Positions 43,708-52,279 of a stretch of DNA of 64,000 bases are shown in pieces. The stretch comes from Stieleria varia (GTDB lineage: Bacteria > Planctomycetota > Planctomycetia > Pirellulales > Pirellulaceae), in NCBI RefSeq assembly GCF_038443385.1, contig NZ_CP151726.1, forward strand, positions 1,674,001 to 1,738,000, read 5' to 3'. The notes under the pieces were generated by a model that did not search any database, had not been told where the DNA came from, and was given only the letters and a program-made list of their open reading frames with translations. A program made the translations under genes and the position numbers. Every line of letters begins with the position of its first letter. The stretch's first letter is position 1.

Positions 43708-43888
43708 GCCCGGATTATTCATCAGCCGGCACGCGATAGCGTCCGGTTCTCGTGTACGTGCGGAAGAACGGGACGCTCTCTATCGCGTGGCGGCTGATAT
43801 GCGCAGACTGCTTTCGTGCCATTCCGCGCAAGCCGTTTCACGCAAACGTGTTGCGATGACCGTTTTGAGTCGCGTGAATAATCCGGGC
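43708..43888. repeat. MITE-like palindromic element with 14-bp inverted ends
   Basis: A 181-bp element with perfect 14-bp inverted ends GCCCGGATTATTCA / TGAATAATCCGGGC. Inside, an arm with CACGCGATAGCGTCC pairs imperfectly with GGACGCTCTCTATCGCGTG near the left half. No gene is present. A one-sided partial copy of the end (TGAATAATTCGGGCC) appears at about 61677-61691. These features suggest a non-autonomous mobile or REP-like repeat. Confidence 0.7.
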
Positions 43889-43950
43889 TAGCGTCTTGCG
43901 GCTCACTACGTCAGCGGTCTCCTTCGGCTGCGGGGCAAACAGGTTTGGAA

Positions 43951-44967
43951 TTAGTTGTTGGTGTAGGTTTTTGCCATCGCTTGGACAGATTGGCTGATCG
44001 CTTCGCGGAACTCGGCGGGCTCCAGGACTTCAGCGTCCGCGCCCAACGAGAGGACTTTGGGGAGCAGTTCTCGCGGGTGAGATGCAGGGACCGTCAGGAT
44101 CGTCGATTCGTCCGTTTCAGGCTTCAGCGTTTGCTCGGGGTGCCAGGGGTCTTCGCGGACGTAGGCTGCTGAGCGTGCGCCCAAGCGGATTTTGACCATC
44201 GTCGGATTGTCGCCGGAAAAGATTCCGATGCTGCTGCCTAGGTATTTGGGCAGGTCGATGTTCTCGTCGGGCTTGAAATACTCGTCCAAAGCTGTGGCGT
44301 GCCGGAAACGATCCAGTTTCCAGTTTCGCAGTTTTTGCGTCGGGTCTTTGATCTCCGGTGCGGCCGCGATCACGTAGATGCTGCTTTGGTAAACCGCCAA
44401 GGCGTAGGGTTCGATCCGGCGTGTCGATGCGGGTTTGCCGATCGATTCGTATTCGATCTCCACGACTCGGTGGTGCTCGATCGCGCGGTTGATGGTTTTC
44501 AGGATGCCCGCGTGTTGCTCGTATGATTTACTGGGGGCGCCAAAGACGTACAAGGCTTTACGGAATTTGGAGTAGTGGTCGAAAACGCCGTTGGGCACGG
44601 TTTCTTGGACTTTGTTCCAGAAGGTCTCGATGCCCCGCCAGTACTGTGTCCCCATCAGGGGGAACAGCAGTTCGCGGCCGATCGACAAGGCGATCAGTTC
44701 GGTTGCGGAGATCCCGATTTCGTGCACTCCTTTGGTGTTCTGGCCGAGCCGATAGACCTTGCCGCGTTGGAGCGTTTCGTTCTGAATGTCGAAACCGGCA
44801 GCCTGCAAGGCTTCCAGGTCACGGCGCACGGTGCGTTCGTGCAGGGTGGTCAAACCGAGGTCGGCAACCAGCTCGTCACGAAGCTCGTCCAGCGTGCGGC
44901 CGAATCGCGAGATCTCCAGCAACTGTAGCAATTTGTGCTGTCGAATCAGTTGTTCGTTTCTAGCCAT
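43951..44967 (-). CDS. WYL-domain transcriptional regulator (YafY-type)
   Basis: A 338-residue regulator with an N-terminal HTH and a WYL ligand-binding domain. HTH part: 'LIRQHKLLQLLEISRFG' then 'LHERTVRRDLEALQAAGFDI'. The WYL domain lies at about 150-235 with 'INRAIEHHRVVEIEYES' and 'RRIEPYALAVYQSSIYVIAA'. A C-terminal WCX-like extension follows ('VKIRLGARSAAYVREDPWHP'). WYL proteins often sense nucleotides or DNA fragments and control stress and defence genes. The gene stands alone, facing the mobile elements on one side and rsmG divergently on the other. Its targets are unknown. Confidence 0.9.
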   Translation of the reverse strand: MARNEQLIRQHKLLQLLEISRFGRTLDELRDELVADLGLTTLHERTVRRDLEALQAAGFDIQNETLQRGKVYRLGQNTKGVHEIGISATELIALSIGRELLFPLMGTQYWRGIETFWNKVQETVPNGVFDHYSKFRKALYVFGAPSKSYEQHAGILKTINRAIEHHRVVEIEYESIGKPASTRRIEPYALAVYQSSIYVIAAAPEIKDPTQKLRNWKLDRFRHATALDEYFKPDENIDLPKYLGSSIGIFSGDNPTMVKIRLGARSAAYVREDPWHPEQTLKPETDESTILTVPASHPRELLPKVLSLGADAEVLEPAEFREAISQSVQAMAKTYTNN

Positions 44968-45276
44968 GGTGAGCTCCGTTCTACTGCGCGTGGCTGTCGG
45001 GCTACGGCGCGTGGCTGTCGGGGAGGGAGGAAATGACGCGTGACTGAAATGGTGGGGGCAGATCGTGATTCTGGATCAGCACGCGTGTTGATGAAAGGTG
45101 TGGGGGGGCGAATGCCGAAGGCTGGTAATTGGGCATGTTCACCATCGTGGGTGACAAGGTTGGTCCAATCGGGTTGAGTGGGCGGAGGTTGAGTAGGGCA
45201 ACTACTTTGCAAAGCTGGGCGAATACCGGATCATGGAGAAACACACACAAAATCCCTTTCTCTTGCGAATCCCGCC
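44968..45276. other. Divergent promoter region of the WYL and rsmG genes
   Basis: About 310 bp without a recognisable gene. Near the WYL start the sequence GGCGCGTGGCTGTCGGG-like occurs twice (CTGCGCGTGGCTGTCGGGCT and CGGCGCGTGGCTGTCGGGGA, about 44986-45019), an 18-bp direct repeat that could bind the WYL regulator. This is inference from position only. Confidence 0.4.
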
Positions 45277-45945
45277 ATGCCCCTGGACCCCGAATTCATT
45301 GCTGCCCTGGAAAAACAGTCTGTGGAGCTGGACGAAACGGTGGCCCAGCGACTGCAAGACTACGCGACATGCATGTGGGGATTCAACGAGCAGCTGAACC
45401 TGACGCGGCATACGACGTGGGATTTGTTCGTCTCACGAGACTTGCGGGATTGCTTGCAACTGGCACCGTTGATTCAACCGGGCGAGGAAGTCTTGGACTT
45501 GGGCAGTGGCAATGGGATTCCGGGGATTCCGTTGGCGATTTTGCGTCCGGACGTGGAGGTGGCGTTGGCCGAGTCGGTTGCCAAGCGGGCGGCGGTGTTG
45601 GCGGAAATGATCGAGCAGTTGCAGTTGCCGGTGCCGGTTTATTCGGCGCGTGGCGAAGACCTGATGGATGATTTTCGGTTCACGACGATCGTTTGCCGGG
45701 CAGTCGGCAGCATCACCAAACTGTGTCGCTGGTTCGAAGATCACTGGGCGAGTGTGGACCGGATGCTGTTGATCAAGGGTCCGAAGTGGGTGGAGGAGCG
45801 TGGGGAAGCACGGCACTTGGGGGTTCTGGCGAACTTGGAGGTCCGCCGAGTGGCCGAGTATCCATTAGGCGACGACAGTGGTGAGAATCAGGGCGCTATT
45901 TTGCAGATTTGGCCGAAGGGGCGTGAGCCGATGCGGAGCGTCTAG
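45277..45945 (+). CDS. rsmG: 16S rRNA (guanine-N7)-methyltransferase RsmG
   Basis: A 222-residue RsmG (GidB) protein, which methylates N7 of G527 in the 530 loop of 16S rRNA using SAM. Motif I is '[19 protein letters not shown]' at residues 73-91; '[13 protein letters not shown]' near residue 34-46 is the family's N-terminal signature. '[19 protein letters not shown]' carries the R-A motif of the SAM domain, and '[11 protein letters not shown]' corresponds to the conserved K-G segment. Length is normal. Start ATG at 45277. Loss of RsmG is known in other bacteria to give low-level streptomycin resistance. Here it stands next to the sulfate activation genes without obvious link. Confidence 0.92.
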   Translation: MPLDPEFIAALEKQSVELDETVAQRLQDYATCMWGFNEQLNLTRHTTWDLFVSRDLRDCLQLAPLIQPGEEVLDLGSGNGIPGIPLAILRPDVEVALAESVAKRAAVLAEMIEQLQLPVPVYSARGEDLMDDFRFTTIVCRAVGSITKLCRWFEDHWASVDRMLLIKGPKWVEERGEARHLGVLANLEVRRVAEYPLGDDSGENQGAILQIWPKGREPMRSV

Positions 45946-46037
45946 TTCTATTTTGGCATCCGTCTATACTCGTGGGCTCCATTCTCTCGCGTTCCCGTTG
46001 GCGGTTCGCGAAACGCCCTGCCCCCATTGATGGCCCG

Positions 46038-46949
46038 ATGTCGGACTACAATCTAACGCACCTGAAACAGTTGGAAGCGGAAAGCATCCATATCTTCCGC
46101 GAAGTTGCTGCTGAGTTTCAGAATCCCGTGATGCTGTACAGCATCGGGAAAGACTCATCTGTGCTGCTGCATTTGGCGCTCAAGGCGTTCGCGCCGGCCA
46201 AGCCTCCCTTTCCGTTGTTGCACGTCGACACGACGTACAAGTTCAAAGCAATGTACGACTTCCGCGACAACTATGTCGCCAAGGAGCTGGGGCTGGAGCT
46301 ATTGGTACACATCAACCAAGAGGGTTTGAAGCACAACATCTACCCTTGGGTCGATAGCGAGCGTCATACCGAGTTGATGAAAACGGACTCGCTCAAGGCG
46401 GCGTTGGACAAGTACGGTTTTGATGCTGCCTTTGGTGGAGCTCGCCGAGACGAGGAAAAATCTCGAGCCAAGGAACGCGTGTTTAGTTTCCGCGACAAAG
46501 CACATCGTTGGGACCCCAAGAATCAGCGGCCAGAGCTTTGGAATATTTACAACGCCCGGGTCAACAAAGGCGAGTCGATCCGTGTGTTTCCGATGAGCAA
46601 CTGGACGGAACTGGACGTATGGCAATACATCCATTTGGAGCAGATCCCGATCGTTCCGCTGTATCTGTCTGCCAAACGCAAGGTCGTCAAACGCAATGGC
46701 ATCTATCTGATGCGTGATGACGATCGCATGCCGTTGCTGCCGGGCGAAGTCGAAGAGGAGAAGATGGTGCGGTTCCGAACGCTGGGGTGTTACCCGTTGT
46801 CCGGTGCTGTTGAGTCCGAGGCCACGGATTTGGTCGATGTGATTCAAGAGATGTTGTTGACGACCACCAGTGAACGGCAAGGTCGCGTGATCGATCAAGA
46901 TGAGGGTGGTGTGGGGATGCAAAAGAAGAAGGAACGCGGTTACTTCTGA
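46038..46949 (+). CDS. cysD: Sulfate adenylyltransferase subunit 2 (CysD)
   Basis: A 303-residue subunit that forms adenosine 5'-phosphosulfate from sulfate and ATP, driven by the GTPase subunit CysN. The start at 46038 ('[17 protein letters not shown]') is the family start; the frame opens 66 bp earlier. The PP-loop '[14 protein letters not shown]' at 34-47, '[15 protein letters not shown]', '[17 protein letters not shown]' and '[17 protein letters not shown]' are all as in CysD. The end '[20 protein letters not shown]' is typical. It forms an operon with the CysN-CysC fusion 80 bp downstream. Confidence 0.97.
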   Translation: MSDYNLTHLKQLEAESIHIFREVAAEFQNPVMLYSIGKDSSVLLHLALKAFAPAKPPFPLLHVDTTYKFKAMYDFRDNYVAKELGLELLVHINQEGLKHNIYPWVDSERHTELMKTDSLKAALDKYGFDAAFGGARRDEEKSRAKERVFSFRDKAHRWDPKNQRPELWNIYNARVNKGESIRVFPMSNWTELDVWQYIHLEQIPIVPLYLSAKRKVVKRNGIYLMRDDDRMPLLPGEVEEEKMVRFRTLGCYPLSGAVESEATDLVDVIQEMLLTTTSERQGRVIDQDEGGVGMQKKKERGYF

Positions 46950-47029
46950 GTTTCGCCACACACCGTCCACGATTGGTTCCTCGGAATCAGCCTGATCATC
47001 CCTCACCAGTTTTCTTTCATCCTGCAATC

Positions 47030-48967
47030 ATGTCGCATCAATCTGAACTTATCGCAACCGACATCAACGCCTACCTCAAGCAGCATGAGAACAAGCAGTT
47101 GCTGCGTTTCATCACGTGTGGCAGCGTCGACGACGGCAAGAGCACGCTGATCGGGCGTCTGCTGTACGATTCCAAGCTGGTTTACGAAGACGAGCTGGCC
47201 AAGGTCCAGAGCGACTCGGCCAAGCAGGGCTCCACTGGCGGCAACTTTGACCCGTCACTGTTCATGGATGGGTTGAAAGAGGAACGCGAGCAAGGCATCA
47301 CGATCGATGTCGCGTATCGATATTTCAGCACGGCAAAACGCAAGTTCATCATTGCGGACACGCCGGGACACGAGCAGTACACGAGGAACATGGCGACGGG
47401 TGCCAGTTCGGCGGACTTGGCGATCTTGATGATCGATGCCCGCAAGGGTGTGTTGACGCAGACCAAGCGTCACAGTTTCATCGTTTCGTTGTTGGGCATC
47501 CATCACGTGATCGTTGCGGTCAACAAGATGGACTTGGTGGATTACAGCGAAGAGCGTTTTGACGAGATCTGCAGGGAGTACGAAGCGTTTGCGAGTCGGC
47601 TCGATCCGTTCGACGTGCACTTCATTCCGATCAGCGCGCTCAATGGCGACAACCTCGTCGATCGTAGCGAGCACATGCCGTGGTACAACGGCAGCACATT
47701 GATGAACATGTTGGAGCGGGTGTACATCGGCAGCGACCGCAACTTGCAAGATTTCCGCATGCCGGTGCAGTACGTCAATCGTCCCAATCTGGATTTCCGT
47801 GGTTTCTGTGGCACGATCGCGTCGGGAACGATTCGTCCCGGTGAAGAGATCATGGTGTTGCCTAGCCGGCAAAAGTCGACGGTCAAGGAGATCGTGACGT
47901 ACGACGGCAACTTGGAGGAAGCCTTTGCGCCGCTGGCGATCACATTGACGCTGGCCGATGAAATCGACGCATCGCGAGGTGACGTGATCGTGCGAACGGG
48001 CAACGTGCCCAAGAGTCGCGACAAGATCGATGCGATGTTGGTGTGGATGAACGAAGAGGCGATGGTGCCTGGGAAGACTTATTTGTTCAAGCACACGACG
48101 CAGACGGTTCCGGGCACGATCGATACGTTGCGATACAAAGTGGACGTGAACACGCTGCACCGGTCGCCCGCGCCTGATATGGCGCTCAATGAAATCGGTC
48201 GCGTGGGGATTTCGCTCAGCGCACCGTTGCACTTCGACGCCTACCGCCGCAACCGAAACATGGGTGCGTTCATCATCATCGACCGGATCACCAATGCGAC
48301 CGTCGCGGCCGGCATGATCTTGGACAAGACCGATGACGGGGCGACGAGTGTCTGGGACGATCAAGACACGGCCGGAGCAGACGATTCACAGTCGACCTCG
48401 GTGGTCAGCAGCGATGAACGGGCCGCACGCTTTGGTCAGACCGCGGCAACGATTCTGTTGACCGGATTGACGGGCAGTGGCAAGACCGCGATCGGCCAAG
48501 CGTTGGAACGCAAGTTGTTTGACATGGGGCGTGCGGTTTCCTTGTTGGACGGTGAAGCGGTCCGCAAGGGGCTCAGTCGCGATCTCGGCTACACCGCCAA
48601 CGACCGCAGCGAGAACTTGCGTCGCAGCGCCCACTTGGCACACACTTTGAATCGAGCCGGTCTGATCAGCATCGCCAGCTTCGTCGCGCCCTCGGAAGAC
48701 GTGCGTCAGAAAGTCGGCAAGTTGATCGGCGAAGAGCAATTCGTTGTCGTCCATGTGGCCACGCCGATCGAAGTGTGTCGGGAGCGTGACACCAAGGGCC
48801 AGTACGCCAAGGCCGACGCGGGTGAGTTGCCGAATTTCCCCGGCGTCACAGCAGAATACGAAGCCCCGGCGGCGCCCGACGTGGTCGTGGATGCCTCCAA
48901 ACAATCGATCGCCCAGTGCTGTGACGCGGTGATCAAAGTGCTGCAGGACAGAAAGATCATTCGCTGA
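47030..48967 (+). CDS. cysNC: Bifunctional sulfate adenylyltransferase subunit 1 / APS kinase (CysN-CysC)
   Basis: A 645-residue fusion, the NodQ arrangement. N-terminal ~430 residues are the CysN GTPase: P-loop 'GSVDDGKSTLIGRLLYD' at 31-47, 'ADTPGHEQYTRNM' and 'VNKMDLVDYSE'. The C-terminal ~175 residues are APS kinase with P-loop 'LTGLTGSGKTAIGQAL' near residue 480, 'LLDGEAVRKGLSRDLGY' and 'NDRSENLRR'. Together with CysD it makes APS and phosphorylates it to PAPS, for sulfate assimilation or for sulfotransferases. The start at 47030 ('MSHQSELIATDINAYL') is chosen by similarity. The two parts are joined by an acidic linker ('DDQDTAGADD'). Confidence 0.95.
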   Translation: MSHQSELIATDINAYLKQHENKQLLRFITCGSVDDGKSTLIGRLLYDSKLVYEDELAKVQSDSAKQGSTGGNFDPSLFMDGLKEEREQGITIDVAYRYFSTAKRKFIIADTPGHEQYTRNMATGASSADLAILMIDARKGVLTQTKRHSFIVSLLGIHHVIVAVNKMDLVDYSEERFDEICREYEAFASRLDPFDVHFIPISALNGDNLVDRSEHMPWYNGSTLMNMLERVYIGSDRNLQDFRMPVQYVNRPNLDFRGFCGTIASGTIRPGEEIMVLPSRQKSTVKEIVTYDGNLEEAFAPLAITLTLADEIDASRGDVIVRTGNVPKSRDKIDAMLVWMNEEAMVPGKTYLFKHTTQTVPGTIDTLRYKVDVNTLHRSPAPDMALNEIGRVGISLSAPLHFDAYRRNRNMGAFIIIDRITNATVAAGMILDKTDDGATSVWDDQDTAGADDSQSTSVVSSDERAARFGQTAATILLTGLTGSGKTAIGQALERKLFDMGRAVSLLDGEAVRKGLSRDLGYTANDRSENLRRSAHLAHTLNRAGLISIASFVAPSEDVRQKVGKLIGEEQFVVVHVATPIEVCRERDTKGQYAKADAGELPNFPGVTAEYEAPAAPDVVVDASKQSIAQCCDAVIKVLQDRKIIR

Positions 48968-48988
48968 TTCTCACGAACGGATTGCACG

Positions 48989-49765
48989 ATGGCGGAGTTA
49001 AGAATTGCGGTCCGTATTGACGCGTTGAAGCTGCCGATCAAGCGCGCCTTGGAGCAAGCCTCCGCGTTGGGTGTTCGATCGATCGAGATGGATGCCCGTG
49101 GTGACATACATCCCGAAGCCATGACGGGGACGGGGCTGAGGCACTTGAAAAAGATGCTCAGCGATCTGAACTTGAACGTCGTCGCCTTGCGTTTTCAAAC
49201 GCGACGTGGGTACGACATCGTTCACGAGTTGGATCGGCGAGTGGACGCGACCAAATCGGCGATGTTGTTGGCGTACCAGTTGGGATGCCGGCATGTGATC
49301 AATCAAATCGGACGGGTTCCCGATAGCGATGACGATCCCGGTTTTGCGCCGTTTCAGTCTGTGATCAATGACTTGGGACGCTATGGCACCCGCGTCGGTG
49401 CTTTCCTGGCGGCGGAGACGGGGACGGAGTCGGGTGAGCGGCTGGCGAGTTTGATTGATGGCTGCGAAGACGGATTCATCGGCGTCGCACTCAACCCCGG
49501 CTACCTCGTGATCAATCGTCATGATGTTTCCGAGGCGATTGCCAGCCTGGGGCGCCACATTCAACTGGTCTGCGCCACCGACGGCGTGTTGGATTTGGCC
49601 GCCGGTCGTGGTTTGGCGGTGCCGATCGGCGAGGGCACGGCCGATTTTCCTCAAGTGATCGGGATGCTGGAGGATTTTCAGTTTCGTGGACCGTTCATCG
49701 TCGGTCGTCGGGAAAGTACATTGGCCGAGTTGAAACAAGGCATCGAGTACCTCAGTAATCTGTAG
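48989..49765 (+). CDS. Sugar phosphate isomerase/epimerase-like TIM-barrel protein
   Basis: A 258-residue AP-endonuclease-2/xylose-isomerase-like TIM barrel. Typical strands appear: 'VRSIEMDARGDIHPEAM' (strand 2 with the acidic residue), 'LNLNVVALRFQTRRGYDI', 'LGCRHVINQIGRVPDSDDDP', 'AFLAAETGTESGERLASLID' (Glu ligand region), 'IGVALNPGYLVIN' and 'HIQLVCATDGV'. Several positions that hold metal-binding His in active isomerases are here Asn or Ala, so the catalytic centre is uncertain. It starts 21 bp after cysNC and ends 8 bp before the phosphoesterase gene, so it probably belongs to the same transcription unit. Substrate unknown. Confidence 0.75.
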   Translation: MAELRIAVRIDALKLPIKRALEQASALGVRSIEMDARGDIHPEAMTGTGLRHLKKMLSDLNLNVVALRFQTRRGYDIVHELDRRVDATKSAMLLAYQLGCRHVINQIGRVPDSDDDPGFAPFQSVINDLGRYGTRVGAFLAAETGTESGERLASLIDGCEDGFIGVALNPGYLVINRHDVSEAIASLGRHIQLVCATDGVLDLAAGRGLAVPIGEGTADFPQVIGMLEDFQFRGPFIVGRRESTLAELKQGIEYLSNL

Positions 49766-49773
49766 AGCGAAAA

Positions 49774-50376
49774 ATGAAACTGTTGTGTTTCAGTGACTTG
49801 CACCGCGACGTGGATGCGGCCAAGCGATTGGTCGAACTGGCTACAGAGGTTGACGTGGTGATCGGCGCGGGCGATTTTGCCAATCAACATCAAGGGCTAC
49901 ACGATACGCTGGACGTGCTGCAGGCGATTCGTTGTCCAGCGATTCTGGTTCCGGGTAACGGTGAAACGGTCGAGGAACTGAAAGCTGCGACCGTGGATTG
50001 GGAGTCGGCCACTGTGCTACACGGCAGCGGCTGCTCGGTCATGGGAGTCGAATTCTGGGGTGTCGGAGGTGGGATTCCCGTGACGCCGTTTGGACCGTGG
50101 AGCTACGACTTTGATGAGAATCAAGCGGCAGAGATGCTCAGTGGATGCCCGCCACGCTGTGTTTTGGTCGTGCATTCGCCGCCGTTGGACACGGTCGACC
50201 ATGATTCCAGCGGCCGTGTTCGCGGAAGTCGTGCCATTCGCGAGACAGTCAAGCAGAAGCAACCGAGATGGGTCGTGTGCGGCCACATCCACAGTGACTG
50301 GGAAAACCAAGTTCGGTTGGGGCAGACGCGTGTACTGAACGCTGGCCCCCGAGGCGTCGTGATCAAGTTGGAATGA
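49774..50376 (+). CDS. Metallophosphoesterase family protein
   Basis: A 200-residue calcineurin-like phosphoesterase. The motif blocks are 'CFSDLHRDVDAAKRLV' (DxH at the N-terminus), 'VVIGAGDFAN' (GDx), 'ILVPGNGETVEEL' (GN[H/G]E with Gly for His), 'VLVVHSPPLDTVDHD' (H-x-P) and 'WVVCGHIHSDWEN' (GHxH). The replacement of His by Gly in the GNHE motif removes a residue that protonates the leaving group in the family, so the activity may be altered. Short, cytosolic, no signal peptide. It is the last gene of the run starting at cysD and is followed by a strong palindrome. Confidence 0.85.
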   Translation: MKLLCFSDLHRDVDAAKRLVELATEVDVVIGAGDFANQHQGLHDTLDVLQAIRCPAILVPGNGETVEELKAATVDWESATVLHGSGCSVMGVEFWGVGGGIPVTPFGPWSYDFDENQAAEMLSGCPPRCVLVVHSPPLDTVDHDSSGRVRGSRAIRETVKQKQPRWVVCGHIHSDWENQVRLGQTRVLNAGPRGVVIKLE

Positions 50377-50384
50377 CGCCCGGT

Positions 50385-50445
50385 GTACGTCAGCCTTTCC
50401 AGGCTGACAGGTTTGGAGTAGGTCAGGCTGGAAAGCCTGACGTAC
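50385..50445. repeat. Palindromic repeat / terminator between convergent genes
   Basis: Arms of 24 bp (50385-50408 and 50422-50445) pair with two mismatches around a 13-base loop. The arm motif GTCAGGCTTTCCAGCCTGAC contains its own inner symmetry. It lies between the convergent phosphoesterase and porin genes and may stop transcription from both sides. Repeats with this wording are common between planctomycete genes, to my knowledge. Confidence 0.75.
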
Positions 50446-50450
50446 TTGCA

Positions 50451-51824
50451 TCAAAAAGAGATGTTGGCTCGCACGCCGAGCACGTAGGCGTCGTCCACGT
50501 TTCGGCGAGCTGGGGAGACCCATTGAAAGTCTGGCGTGACGGTCAGCCAGTTGTTTGCTTGGACATTGTAGAACGTCTCAAATCCTTGGCCGTCCCCGAT
50601 GGGACCCAGCAGTGTGCTGAGAGCCGGGCCGATTTCGTCGCTGGATGCGGCGTAGTAGTAGCCGACGCCAAAGCTGTCCTGGGGACGTCGAGCGATCGGG
50701 CTGCTGCCGCCCAGTCCGACGCTGCCAAAGAATGCAAGTGGATTATTGCCATCGTCGCCCACGCCCAGTCGGCCGAAGTAGCCCCAGCCTCGCTTGGCGT
50801 CACACGGATCAACGTGCAGGTACTGGTCCATGTTCCAGTAGGCCGACCAAGAGTCGCTACTGCGGGCAATCGGAACGCTGGGCAAAATGATCCGCGGATC
50901 CTGATCAAAACTGACGTAGTCGCGGGTGCTGTAGGTCACGCCAAAGAGTTGGTGACCGGGACGATTGCCGAACTGAGTTGGAACACGCAGTTCAGTGGAG
51001 ATCGCTGCTCCCTCCGAAAACAACTCACTGAAACCGCTGCTGTTTGTGGTGTCCGTTGGGTTGATCAACAGAAAGGAAAGCAGTGGCTCACCATCGAGCA
51101 AATAGGCAAAGCCCATCCCCAATGACGAGTAAGGAATGGTTCGCAGGGCGATCGGGTTGGCGACGAATCCGACATTGGAAAACTGTCGGATCCCGCGGCC
51201 GTGTGCAAATGCGTTGACGTCTCCGTCAAGCGTATCGACCTTGCCCGCGAAAACAATAAAGCTTTCCGAAAGAGCTTGAGTGATCACAAAGTTCGTGAGG
51301 TACAGGTTATCGCTATCGGCAACAGGCAAATCTGCGGCGAGCGTCGCGGGCAACAATGCACCTGTGTCTCCGGAGACCGATTGCCCGAAGCGTCGTTCGG
51401 CGCGGATCTTCAGGAACAAGCCTTCTTGGACGCCCAGTTTGCCCATGTCAAAGTTCGCAACATAGTCGCTGTGAGCGCCGTAGCGATCCGATCGCTCCAG
51501 TCCACCATCGACCACGCCGAAATAAAACTGCGTGAAATTCGCGTTGAGGGTGATGCCTTTCTGTGCCCAACGCTCGCGACAGCTCAACGGACCACAGCCG
51601 CATCCCAGCGAGTCGCATCCCAGCGAGTCGCATCCCAGTGAGTCGCATCCCAGTGAATCACACTCGCACGCATCGCAGCACGTCGTCGCGGCGTCACACG
51701 TCGGGCAAGCAACGCTTTGTTCCAACGATGATTGGGCAAACAATGACTGGGGCAGGAAACCCAGTAAGCTTAATGAGCACAATGCAACGAGAGACACTTG
51801 GAAGCCGTTAAAAAGAGCCGCCAT
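50451..51824 (-). CDS. OprB-like outer-membrane porin with Cys-rich repeat
   Basis: About 457 residues. I place the start at 51824 because AAAGGA lies 8 bases upstream; the frame is open to 51902. Signal peptide 'FQVSLVALCSLSLLGFLPQS', cleavage near 'LFAQ'. The mature N-terminus is Cys-rich ('ACPTCDAATTCCDACE') followed by four 'CDSLG' repeats. The rest reads as a carbohydrate-selective porin (OprB type): 'GITLNANFTQFYFGVVDGG', 'NFVITQALSESFIVFAGKVD', 'WGYFGRLGVGDDGNN', 'NNWLTVTPDFQWVSPARRN', ending 'YVLGVRANISF' with C-terminal Phe, as expected of a beta-barrel. It should allow sugar uptake across the outer membrane. The Cys-rich repeat is not usual in OprB. Confidence 0.85.
   Translation of the reverse strand: MAALFNGFQVSLVALCSLSLLGFLPQSLFAQSSLEQSVACPTCDAATTCCDACECDSLGCDSLGCDSLGCDSLGCGCGPLSCRERWAQKGITLNANFTQFYFGVVDGGLERSDRYGAHSDYVANFDMGKLGVQEGLFLKIRAERRFGQSVSGDTGALLPATLAADLPVADSDNLYLTNFVITQALSESFIVFAGKVDTLDGDVNAFAHGRGIRQFSNVGFVANPIALRTIPYSSLGMGFAYLLDGEPLLSFLLINPTDTTNSSGFSELFSEGAAISTELRVPTQFGNRPGHQLFGVTYSTRDYVSFDQDPRIILPSVPIARSSDSWSAYWNMDQYLHVDPCDAKRGWGYFGRLGVGDDGNNPLAFFGSVGLGGSSPIARRPQDSFGVGYYYAASSDEIGPALSTLLGPIGDGQGFETFYNVQANNWLTVTPDFQWVSPARRNVDDAYVLGVRANISF
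51601..51660. repeat. Tandem 15-bp repeat inside the porin gene
   Basis: Four units of 15 bp (CATCCCAGCGAGTCG, then variants with GTGAGTCG and GTGAATCA) at 51601, 51616, 51631 and 51646. On the coding strand each unit gives five residues, CDSLG. The unit length keeps the frame, so copy-number change would lengthen or shorten the Cys-rich part without disrupting the gene. The repeat is too short and without spacers to be a CRISPR. Confidence 0.85.
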
Positions 51825-52279
51825 AACAATCCTTTGAGCTAGCAGTACCTTCAGCGTACGGCATTTGGCATCGAAACTGATCATGCTTCGCCACCAACCC
51901 AATTCGGCGGGGCAGTGAACTTGAACGGATGCGGTTGCATGCCACTCCGATCAGGAAAGGTTTGACGCGGGTGGGTCCCAGCGAAACCACCTGTGCCCAA
52001 GTAGACGGATGAGCAGGTACGTCCATGGTTTGGGCGTTCATGGTTTGGGCGTTCATGATTTGGGCGTTCATGATTTGAGGTGGGCAACGCCAAGCATGGA
52101 TCGCGTGTTCCGCAAGATGCTGTATGAATGCCGTGTGAGATGATCGTGAATGAACCTTGGTGGATTTTCCAAAATCAGTGCTGAACGGCTCCGATTTTGA
52201 CGATGAAAAGAATCGGGCCGCTGCGTCGGCCATCCTAGCTTGCCAGAAGCGTTCTTGACGACTGATTTGCGCCGGAGCC
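51825..52279. other. Divergent region between the two porin genes, with tandem repeat
   Basis: About 455 bp. A tandem repeat of 15 bp (CATGGTTTGGGCGTT) occurs at 52024-52076 in three full copies and one partial copy, with GG/GA changes. It lies about 200 bp from each porin start. Frames on the minus strand run through it (giving repeated Met-Asn-Ala-Gln), but they have no motif and continue under the next gene, so I consider them non-coding. The tandem repeats may be regulator sites. Confidence 0.55.

Noticed and set aside
46299-48364. Long minus-strand frames under cysD and cysNC
   Set aside because: They are His/Arg/Val-rich shadows of well-conserved genes.
51601-51660. CRISPR-like repetition
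   Set aside because: Units are 15 bp, directly adjacent without spacers and in frame within a porin gene.
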